Assembly (NCBI GenBank): GCA_021399445.1
Contig: JAJTUQ010000004.1
Location: 1,488,001-1,552,000, forward strand
From: Xylogone sp. PMI_703
Lineage: Eukaryota; Ascomycota; Leotiomycetes
Length of the DNA stretch: 64,000 nt
Direction: 5' to 3'
How positions within the stretch are numbered: position 1 is the stretch's first letter; every line of letters starts with the position of its first letter. Below the pieces are notes generated by a model that made no database searches, had not been told where the DNA came from, and saw only the letters and a list, made by a program, of their open reading frames with translations. Made by a program: the position numbers and the translations under genes. This document shows positions 55,091 through 64,000 of this stretch, piece by piece.

Positions 55091-55776
55091 GGCATGCTCG
55101 GGGGCACGAGATAAGTGAGCTAAGGGACTTGGTCTTTTTAGCTGATTTTTCTTCGATAGACGCCGTGCCTCCTAGCAAGGCAATTGCTTGTGGTGAGAAA
55201 TTCGATGCTTATTCATCCGGCTGCAGGTACCAACAGGGGAACGCAATAGGTAATCGCTATCCACGAAGCATTCTCGACATCAATTAGGAATGTGTTTTGT
55301 ACCGGGATTTTCGACCAGAAGACAAGCTGTAGAAGTCAAGGTCATGGAGTTTTCATGCTTCTCGCGCGGAGACCAAAGCCTTACGTGATGATGGCTGTGT
55401 GCAAATAGTTATGACGGATTGGCTGTCGGGAAATACGAGTTGGGATAGCTCCGCTCTCGGAGGTTATGGTTGCATTTTCTGCCTAGCTTGTTACGGATAT
55501 AACTCTTTTTAGAAAATGTCCATTCTGTTTCGGTAATAGTTATTTCTACCCTATTAGATTAGTCATGGTATGATGACGCATGGTACTCCATCTCCATATC
55601 ATTACCTCTCATCAATAAAGACGCATTTAGCCAGACAACTGAGGAGCTTTTACACCAACATCCCCACGAGTGTAGATAATTAGAGTATACCAAGATATTT
55701 CCAGCTCTGATATCTTTTCATGTTGTATTTAGCCTTCCCTTTCATAATTTAATCAAGTTTGAATTCTAAGGTTTGT
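55091..55776. other. Intergenic, 0.7 kb
   Basis: Promoter of the SNG1-like gene and 3' flank of the 2EXR-like gene. Nothing recognised. Confidence 0.5.
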
Positions 55777-56724
55777 CTATGTAACTATTTTCTCGTCTCT
55801 TGTACAACCTAGTTCATGCTCCTTTCCCTTACTACTCTCCTCTTTGAGTAATTTCTCCGGTCTTATCTCAATCTCCCCTTCCTTTGGGTCCCATCTAATC
55901 ACTTCTCTAATTCTATCACCGTTCCTGAAACACACACTCCCGTTAACATATACCTCTCCTCCATATAGCTCATGCAGTGCCTCCAAAAATCCTTCCATCC
56001 CAGCCGCATCATTTACCAACAGATTTCTAATCCACGCTTCTTTCCCCTCGTCGTGAAATCGTGGATATCCCGTATTAATAGCAAATTTCTTACTATACCG
56101 AGCCTGTAATCCCGAGACCTGGGCAGCGCGATACCATCTTCCATCCACACATTCCCAGTCTCTCTTCAGATTATTGAGATAGGTGAAATCCGGAATCAAC
56201 GCGAGTCGGTCTGTCTTAGCCAGTAATCTGATAGATTTGAGATTACCATCTTTTGCTAACGGAATAAGCGGTTGAAGGGATTGGCATATCCACGATAATT
56301 CATCCCAGTCTAATAGCTCCAGTCGTATAACGATATTTTTAATCTGCCGGAATTGTTGAAGTCCAGCATAGTGCTCAAATCTGGCACGCAATTCGCTCTT
56401 CCCATCCTTGGGAATCCAGAGTCTGTTGTGAAACCAGATGAGCTCTTTGCATTCTCTTCTAATTTGCCTGCAAGCAAGGAGCAGAGCGAGGCTAACTTCT
56501 ACATTATCATCGTTTGTTACACTGATTGTCCAATAGTTGTAGGCGCAAATCTTACGCGGTAATTGGAAATTCCGCGGAAAAATTGGTATACCGCCAGTCT
56601 CTGTGGGATTCGTCAAAGCATAGAAATATATTTTATCTCGTAATTCCCGTGGAATGTCCGTGAGGAAGTGGAAGGGCATGTTTAAACAGAGTGTGGATAC
56701 GCGTTGGGGCGGATCCAAAAACAA
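55777..56724 (-). CDS. 2EXR/F-box-like fungal protein
   Basis: Intronless, 315 residues from the first ATG. A start at Met16 (MPFHFLTDIPRELRDKIY, base 56679) begins directly at the domain and is equally plausible. The head FHFLTDIPRELRDKIYFYAL followed by LLLACRQIRRECKELIW is the pattern of the fungal 2EXR/F-box-like domain, in which a degenerate F-box motif is followed by a helix with C-R-Q-I. The middle part contains FRQIKNIVIRLELLDW and a C-terminal charged tail. Such proteins are numerous in moulds, and most have no assigned role. Frame intact. Confidence 0.75.
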   Translation of the reverse strand: MFLDPPQRVSTLCLNMPFHFLTDIPRELRDKIYFYALTNPTETGGIPIFPRNFQLPRKICAYNYWTISVTNDDNVEVSLALLLACRQIRRECKELIWFHNRLWIPKDGKSELRARFEHYAGLQQFRQIKNIVIRLELLDWDELSWICQSLQPLIPLAKDGNLKSIRLLAKTDRLALIPDFTYLNNLKRDWECVDGRWYRAAQVSGLQARYSKKFAINTGYPRFHDEGKEAWIRNLLVNDAAGMEGFLEALHELYGGEVYVNGSVCFRNGDRIREVIRWDPKEGEIEIRPEKLLKEESSKGKEHELGCTRDEKIVT

Positions 56725-57599
56725 ACGCTAAAGGGCTCAGATGCCGCGTAGCACTGATTCACCCTGCAACCAATCAGCAGGAGATATGGGCCTCGTCAAC
56801 TGGTATGCTCTGCTTAGAAAAGGCAGTGCCAGCATAACTAAAACATTATGCACCTCGAACAAAACAATTTTGATGGCTATCTACAGAAGTAGATACCTCA
56901 TATAGAGCCGCTCTGCTCGCAATTATTCCATGTAGTAGTGTTGGCAAAAAATCACAAATTAAAAGAATTAATTACCGGATTTTGGAGATTTGATTTGATT
57001 ACTAATTATTAGTTTTTCATTTTGTAGTTAATATTTCATAATTTGCACGATTCATGTGTAATTCGAACAAATTCATGGTCTACCTTCCCGGATATCCTAT
57101 ACGTGCTCTGCCTAATATCGTAAACAGCTACAAGCGAGTGAAAATGTTACCTATGAAACTTTCCTGTCTCTTTTTGAGCCAACAAGCACATCTAATGTAT
57201 AGATTCTGACTAATCAAGGCAGCGAAAATCGAGACGCAAAATTCTTCAACAGTGATGCTGATAAATAGCTAATTATAAAACTAGGTCTAGAGATGTCTTG
57301 ATGTATTGACTAATATTCACGGGAATCCTGACGTGAGGCATCCAGACCAGCTCGGGGCCTTTAGCCCAATACGGAAATAGATAGCGAGCAACTTCACAAT
57401 CGCTATCCCCATGGAAGAACGCTAAAGGACGTCAATATCAAAACAATATGTCACTGTGCAGAAAATCAGACTATATTTGTAGTGCGCTTCAGCTTTCGAA
57501 TGGACGTCGCTATCAAGGTGAAGACCAATATCCTTCTGTATTAGTTGAGATTGATTATTACTTTTTACTAGTGAAGAAAAGTAAAATATTCCTCTTACT
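56725..57599. other. Intergenic, 0.9 kb, AT-rich divergent promoter region
   Basis: Very AT-rich around 56940-57060. Holds the promoters of the 2EXR-like gene and the monocarboxylate transporter gene. No gene or repeat seen. Confidence 0.5.
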
Positions 57600-59193
57600 A
57601 TGGATTCTCAAATACCACCACCATTAGTGCACGCAATTGATTTTGCCGAGACAAATCCTTCTGCTTTACAGACGCATTCAAAGGAAAGAGACAATGATTT
57701 GGAGGAGAATGGTGTTGATATCACAAAACGGGGCGTCCCTGTCGAACAAGATGGAGGATACGGCTGGGTTTGTGTCATCTGTATGCTTCTGATCACTGCA
57801 AATACTTGGGGAATCAATGGAGTAAGGTCCATCTTAACTTTTGAGGTGATACAAAACTAATATAAGTACAATTAGGCCTTTGGTATCTATCTTTCTCATT
57901 ACCTTCAGATCAACCAATTCCCCGGAACTTCTGAAACGACATATGCATTCATCGGCGGCTTGTCAATATCGCAGATAACGTTTGCTGCACCGTTGGTGAC
58001 ACATCTAAGTCATAGATTGGGAACACATCCTACGTTATGCATTGGGATTGTCCTTGAAACTGGCGCACTCGTCGCTTCAAGCTTCGCCACCAAGACATGG
58101 CATCTCTTTCTGGCGCAAGGAGCTTGTTTTGGCTGGGGCTGCAGTTTCTTGTATGTTGGTTCGGTGGGAATCGTGCCCCAATGGTTTACAAAACGTCGCT
58201 CGTTTGCCACTGCTATTGCCGCTGCGGGAAGTGGTCTTGGGGGATTTGCGTACAGTCTGGGTACAGAAGCAATGATTAGGGATATCAGTCTCCAATGGAG
58301 CTTCCGCATCACGGCTATCATTTCATGCTCAATCAACACTGTCTGTACTCTTCTAATGCGTGATAGGAACAAGGAGATTGTTCCAAATCAACATGGTTTC
58401 GAGTTCGCATTGTTGAAACAATACCGACTTATCCTAATCATTGCATGGGGCTGGTTTTCTACGTTAGGCTACACGATTATTCTCTTCTCACTACCGGATA
58501 ACGCTTTAACGATAGGTCTGACTCCGTCACAAGGCGCTTTATGTGGCGCCCTCGCCAACCTTGGAATGGCGATTGGTCGTCCTACAGTCGGGTTTTTCAG
58601 TGATCGGGTCGGGAGGATAAACATGGTGTGCTTAGCAACGTTTTTATGTGGAATATTCTGCTTGGCTCTCTGGACCTCCGGGAATTCATATAGTGTTCTT
58701 CTTGCGTTCAGTGTGCTTGGAGGCACTGTATGCGGTACGTTTTATGCGGTACGTTCTCCCATATACCTGAACAAGTAGCGAAGATGTGCTAATTCTCACA
58801 GATGGTCGCACCTTTGCTAGCAGACTGCCTGGGAATTAGAGTTCTACCTGCGACATTATCAATTGTGTGGACTTCAATTGTGTTTCCAACAACGTGTAAG
58901 TGTATCTCAAACAAAACCACAACATTTTTACTAAGACATTCCTAGTTGCCGCTCCAATTGCATTGAAACTACGACAACCTGAAAGCCCTAGATATCTACC
59001 AGTTCAGCTATTTACTGGTTTCATGTTCATAGCTGGTGCTATATGCATGCTTCTTCTAAGAATTGAATGTCTTTCGGGTACAAAAGCTAAGAATATAGAG
59101 AGCGAAGAGGATAGAGACCAACGCAGAATAACAACCTGGGCAAGAAATTTGAAAAAGTCGCTCGGAGACGCATTTCGAGTGGAGATAGTTTGA
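57600..59193 (+). CDS. Monocarboxylate-type MFS transporter (MCH-like)
   Basis: Exons 57600-57821, 57876-58748, 58802-58895 and 58946-59193 give 478 residues. After an acidic N-terminus the fungal MCT lead-in is present: VEQDGGYGWVCVICMLL. Then AFGIYLSHYLQINQFPG across the first intron, GACFGWGCSFLYVGSVGIVPQWF, KRRSFATAIAAAGSGLGGFAYSL and GRPTVGFFSDRVGRINMVC. The family includes yeast Mch proteins and riboflavin transporters; the substrate here is not readable. The C-terminal tail is short and charged. A Zn2Cys6 regulator gene is convergent 107 bases downstream, a frequent arrangement for a transporter and its regulator. Frame intact. Confidence 0.9.
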
Positions 59194-59300
59194 GCGGATG
59201 AGTGATGAGTAGGATATATGTACATTTCATTCCGTTAACTGTAAAATTAGACGATGGTGTTTGTTGTATGGTAGTTAGAAGGGCAAGACAATTTGAAAAC

Positions 59301-61876
59301 TTATATAATATCTTCTGCATTCCGTCCCCATTGGGCCTTGAGGCTCTGTATTGTATTTTTTGTCTGGACATTCGTATCTCTTTCGATGTTCTCTAGCAAT
59401 TCTAAGACAGTCGCTCGATCCTCGTCATCTTCAAAGCATAAACCAGCCAGATACAAAGCTTGAGGAAGCTGTCGACGCACAGCAAGTGTTGGTTCTCCAA
59501 GAGCAATTCCACAAATCTGCCGGCAATGATAATCACACTTCTTTGCAACGGAACGAAACATCGTCAGCTGGCTCGTCGGGTTTCTGTCGATATGATGTTG
59601 TGCTGGACGATGTAAAAGAAGCAGTAGTTGTGCAAAGTGATAAAGATGAAGCGCCGCAGCGCACATTGGAATACTATAAAACAATCTTTGGAATCGCGCT
59701 TTTGTGGTTGGGATTTTCTCAGGGTATGAAACAATTGCATATGGCTGGAATGAAGAAGGTAGCTTCCTATGCCAACTTTGGAGGAGTTCCCGTAAATTCC
59801 TCCACTGATCTACGGGATCTGATGCTTGAGCCGGAGAGGAGATATCACTGTATTCATCTGCAGTGCTGCGAGTGCGCGGGCTGCTGGATGGGAAAGCCAT
59901 TGGCGTTGGAGTTGTCACCCGGTGATACCGAGTTGTTAGGTTGATTACTTTTGACATGATCCATATCAGAGTAAAAGACATGACATCTTCTCTAGTTTGA
60001 AACATAGTATTATCTGGGGGGGATATTATTCCGAGTCCACCAACCTGGAGGCCTGCTGCTTGCCATATATGTATATTCGCAGGATCTAACTGGGTCTGGG
60101 CGTTATTATGAAAGGCCCCTATACAATCCGAGTGCGCCATATTCCAAAATGCAGCCCGGCCTCCTTTTATCCACTTGAAGGTATCTAAAGGGCTGGATGT
60201 TTGATCAGAAAGAAGCGATTGAAAACCTTGCAAGTGTCTAAGATATCCAGTTAGAGACAGCAGGCTTAAATTTCTCGCTCTTGAACTTACTGTGACCACT
60301 CAAACGTATAGCCTTGTAGAGACTCATACAATGAAAATACCGAGATTGCTGTCATAAGTTCCTCTATCTCCATTTCTGAAATAGCTTTCACTTGGGTATG
60401 AGTCTTTCCTTTTAATACATTTGTTCCAATTGATGAATGAAAGCCGGACATTCGAGCGAGAACGTGAGGTGAACGGTGTAAGTAATTTCGTAGAGCCGAT
60501 ATACCTTTATCATAATAGCTTGCTGCTTTATAAAACCAGCTTGCATCTGTCGCATCATAATTGTTCCTAAAAACATGGTGGACCTTGCTCGCATGTGGCT
60601 TCTGTAATTCGCAGCCAATTTGTTTCGCTGAGACAGCAGCGACTGCTGATCGTAGCATTAAACTCCGCGCAGTCTGTTGAGGGACAAAGCGGCTAAAGTA
60701 CATATCAAGGTCAAAAAGATCCATCCTGAAATCGTCAACAATAAAAATACATGCGCCGCACTCTAGGAAGACTTTACCATGGTGATATTTCTGTTGCGAA
60801 ATGCCTTACAAGGAGGGCAGTTTCTTTTGATCGGTCATCAAGAAAGTTTGGGCTATGGCTCGAATAATTGCGTGATACTTCAGGAGATTCACTATATAAG
60901 CATTAAAACCCAAGACAAGACTATTTGCGAACAGGAAAAAACGAAACAGGTCATCCACATTATATGACCGTTGCACGTACCCGGTTTGGCCAACGGAAGA
61001 TTCGTCAAGTGTCGAGTAGCTATTACTTAAGAGGTCATCTTCACTATGTCCATCAATATCACTAAGAATAACGGGAACACCCGGGATAAATCCGCACGCA
61101 TTATTACCATTAGCGTAATAACTTTCAATATCAAGATCAAAGAATTCTTCATCCGTTGTAAAAGAACTGGCTGAGGAATGTGGTGCTATATGTCCAGTCC
61201 AATTCCCTACCAATCTTGCTGTCTGCTGGTAGTCATTACTATTCCCTAAGGATGTCGTCACGATATGACTAGGAGAGGTTGTTTGGTTATCAGGCCACAA
61301 ATCATGAAGCGGTATGTCGGCATCATTAACGTCAGCTGGAGAATGACCGTACTCTTGCAATAGTCCAGGGGTCAGGAAAGTAGTAGCAGATACTCCCGAT
61401 TGAGGAGTCCCTTGAGGATTGGATGGTGCTTCGGCCTCTGTCTGTAGATTTACGATGACGGAAGTAGTTTCAGAATGTAAGTCTGCACCACCAGGACCGT
61501 GGACATTCTCATTGTTGGAAACAGTAGTTGAGATCTGCGGAGTTCAATATAACTTAGCCAAAAAAACCATGTGATAATTTGAAGGGCTCTTACTAGGCGT
61601 CTGCGTGTGGAGCGGGGAACCCTCCTGTGACCAGAATGCGTACGGCCAAAGCCACCATATCTGCTACGTACACCGGGGCCTTCATCAAGTATTTTGAGGC
61701 CGGTATCGTATCCGGGACAAAGTTGACCGCGTTTCTCGCATCGTTTGCAAAGGGGCAAGCTTTTATCGCACTGTAACCATCTGTAAGTGAATGCCCGATC
61801 ACAGAAAACTGCAAATACACACTTTAACGTGACGTCTTCGACACGTCTCACATGCTTTCTCGGAATGGTCGTCCAT
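59301..61876 (-). CDS. Zn2Cys6 transcription factor
   Basis: The start at 61876 gives MDDHSEKACETCRRRHVK; a 52-nt intron then joins to CDKSLPLCKRCEKRGQLCP (exon 61770 onwards), completing a Zn2Cys6 cluster. Further exons: 61770 to about 61590, about 61533 to 60970, about 60740 to 60291 and 60237-59301. The junctions between 60720 and 60970 are uncertain. The linker is Ser/Thr/Asn-rich with acidic patches (TTDEEFFDLDIESY). The fungal-specific TF domain includes MDLFDLDMYFSRFVPQQTA, AVAAVSAKQIG, FKWIKGGRAAFWNMAHSD and LHLYHFAQLLLLLHRPAQHH. Likely a regulator of the convergent monocarboxylate-type transporter gene or of the adjacent MOSC gene. About 650-700 residues. Confidence 0.8.
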
Positions 61877-62126
61877 TAAGGACAGGCTAGTCTGCACAGT
61901 TTGTGCTAGATAGGAGCGGAGTAGCCAGTATGGGCAGTTTACATTAATTTGCACTTGCAGGACAAGTGTTGAACAAGGATTGAGATGTCGGCGGGACGGA
62001 GGAGGATTGCTCGGGGAAGAAGTACGAAGATGGTTAGAGCGTGATTACTCAGCTGCGCATAGTTCTCTCAACTCTCGTCGCTTGAGCTCGCTATCTATTT
62101 CCTAAACTGGCAGCGCGTGTCATTCG

Positions 62127-63223
62127 ATGGCCTTGACAATCCAACGTGTGAGTCTTCTTCTAGCTTAACGTATATCTAAGACAGTGTAAAATACAGTAAG
62201 AATAACTAGCTTTTGTAGCTCTTCATATATCCTATCAAGTCACTCTTGCCCATTGAGTTGTCGGCTGTAGAGCTTACGAACGAGGGCCTTCGGTTTGATC
62301 GAAGCTTTGTGCTGGTTACTCCTCCACAGGACTCAACTGATGGCGTTGCTAAACATTTGACTATTAAGACGACCTTCCAACTTTGTCTATTCCAACCTGC
62401 TATTGATGATTCCTGGACGAACCTCACCATCAGTCATATCCTTGCAAACCCGCCATCGTCAATAACAGTTCCCCTTACCCCTTCGCCTCTGTCGCTTCTT
62501 AAATCGGAGACATTTCATGTGAGCATATTCGGAACCACTGCAATTGGAGTTGATTTAGGCGATGGACCGGCGGCCTTCTTTTCCGACCATCTTAACCAAC
62601 TTGTTAGACTTCTCTTTATTGGCGGTGCAGGTCGCAGGGAGATTCCGGGAGCAGCTTATATACCAAGACAACTTAATGCACTATCGCTAGCAGATCAAGA
62701 GGGACTACACCCACAGCGCATACGATTTGCAGATGCAGCACCACTACTAGTTACCTCAACAGCTTCAGAGGCAGATGCTCGGTTACGCTATCCTGAGGAC
62801 TGCCGAAACGAAGATATTATCCTTCGATTTCGGCCAAATATACACATAGACGTACAAGAGGTTCTCCCACCATATGATGAAGATAACTGGGACACTCTCG
62901 TGGTGAAGCCAAAATCCAAAGGATCGTCCGAGGTTGTGATCAGGTGTATCTTCAGGTGCGTTCGTTGTCTTAGCTTGAATGCCGATCCAGAGACCGGGAC
63001 CATGGCCCCCAGAAATCGACAATTGTATGGGCTACTGGCTAGAGACAGACGAGTGAACGATAAATTTCCACGTAGGCTTCCCAATAATATTTATCAGGTA
63101 CCGTTGCCGATACATGGTTAACAAGCAGCAGACAAACCTGTTTTTGGACAGTACGCTTTTGCCGGCCCGTCAGGAGCAATATTACGAGTAGGAGATCAAA
63201 TAGACATTACCGAGCGACGATAA
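62127..63223 (+). CDS. MOSC-domain protein (mARC-like)
   Basis: Exons 62127-62147, 62219-63071 and 63132-63223 give 321 residues. The tiny first exon (MALTIQR) uses a strong GTGAGT donor and joins to LFIYPIKSLLPIELSAVEL, the usual start of the N-terminal beta-barrel, followed by GLRFDRSFVLVTPP. The MOSC part contains NIHIDVQEVLPPYDEDNW, the cofactor-region CIFRCVRCLSLNADPETG, and ends with FGQYAFAGPSGAILRVGDQI. Related enzymes bind molybdenum cofactor and reduce amidoximes with cytochrome b5, and the Cys near the C-terminus fits. Function here is inferred from the family. The mature length is normal and the frame is intact. Confidence 0.85.
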
Positions 63224-64000
63224 TATAGAAATATTACTAGGAATTTAGTTACGAATATCCAGATCAGTGTTCCATGGCGTGTACTCAAGCATATACAGTA
63301 TTGTGATAAGAGTGTCTTTATCATACCACAACTGATTTTTAGTTATACAGGCGATTACGATTATAATATGGTCGTATAAGTTATTATTATTATTCTTACT
63401 TGGAGATACTCTACTCTAACAGAGAATTAATAATACAAGCCGCGCTCATTTTCATCTAAGATTATAGGCCCCGCCATATATTCGTCCTGACTTGATTCGA
63501 CATACTCGGGGATTATCCAAATCATTCATCCTGTTTCCGATTGCATTCGTCTATTAGGCTTGCTACTCGGGCACTACCCTCCCTCTAAGCCTTGCCCGAG
63601 GCCATAAAGTTGCAGCAAATCCAGTTACCAGAGTGGTTGCTTTGTTACTGCTGCTGCTACCGCTATTGACAATAGCAACAGAGATTTTATTTGATCTTTC
63701 ATCCTCTATTTCCTCTTGCTCGGGAAACCTGACATCGGTTTTAGCAAAATGGACAGGCCAAGAAGAAGGCCACATCGCAAAGGCATTTCGGCCCCTGCTC
63801 TTTTGGGATTGATTTCTTAGTAATTGAGACTTTATCACTGCATATTTTAACGGCGTGGTTCGACAATAGGGTGTTTGCCTGGTCGCCGCTGTGACTCCAG
63901 CACTCATTCATGGAATGCTCTAACCGCAATTTTATATTTCTATATTTAGAGAAGTTAAGCCTTTTATTTATCAAATTATGCCGAGTAAGAGATATTGTAC
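63224..64000. other. Intergenic to window end, 0.78 kb
   Basis: AT-rich with a short TTA-type run (ttattattattattcttac near 63380). A 114-codon minus-strand frame (63907-63563) has no recognisable feature. Nothing else seen. Confidence 0.45.

Noticed and set aside
63563..63907. 114-codon minus-strand open frame near the window end
   Set aside because: Low-complexity Ser/Lys/Arg sequence without recognisable features; likely chance.

Overview
The window looks like a nuclear contig from a filamentous ascomycete (Pezizomycotina). Genes are split by short introns of about 45-80 nt with GT..AG ends, intergenic DNA is AT-rich, and the gene families are typical of moulds: HET-domain, HeLo, Zn2Cys6 regulators, F-box/2EXR, a rhodopsin-like membrane protein, SNG1-like, and MFS and APC permeases. 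No rRNA, tRNA, CRISPR array or intact transposon was found. I cannot name the species. All exon joins were done by eye and most are phase-checked.

Layout. 0-10 kb: 3' part of an NCS1 purine/cytosine permease, a GH79 glucuronidase gene with one in-frame TAG, a long coiled-coil protein, and an APC amino-acid permease with an apparent frameshift. 10-20 kb: a rhodopsin-like membrane protein, a small membrane-anchored coiled-coil protein, an F-box protein, and a divergent pair of HET protein and multi-pass membrane protein. 20-29 kb: GH5 glucosidase and a Gfo/Idh/MocA oxidoreductase, then a divergent pair of a protein kinase with a ZZ-like finger and a HeLo-pseudokinase protein. 29-38 kb: AtuA/DUF1446 protein, Zn2Cys6 regulator, a decayed paralogue of the small coiled-coil gene, aldo-keto reductase and a DMT/EamA transporter. 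38-46 kb: flavohemoglobin, a mostly empty 3 kb stretch, and two damaged genes (an unknown family with an internal TAA, and a PD-(D/E)XK nuclease-like relic). 47-57 kb: MFS transporter, a 904-residue protein with an N-terminal ubiquitin fold, an SNG1/DUF3533 protein and a 2EXR-like protein. 57-64 kb: a monocarboxylate-type MFS transporter convergent with a Zn2Cys6 regulator, and a MOSC protein.

How the genes may work together. The most interesting unit is at 24.5-28.9 kb. A catalytically complete kinase and a HeLo-domain protein with a degenerate kinase domain share one promoter region, which recalls the RIPK3/MLKL necroptosis pair of animals. Together with the HET gene 6.6 kb away it suggests a self/non-self or cell-death neighbourhood. 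The carbohydrate and small-molecule genes between 21 and 38 kb, with one regulator among them, could be a catabolic group. Several genes carry single lesions, so the region appears to be accessory and partly decaying. Two of the lesions are indels beside homopolymers and might be sequence errors.
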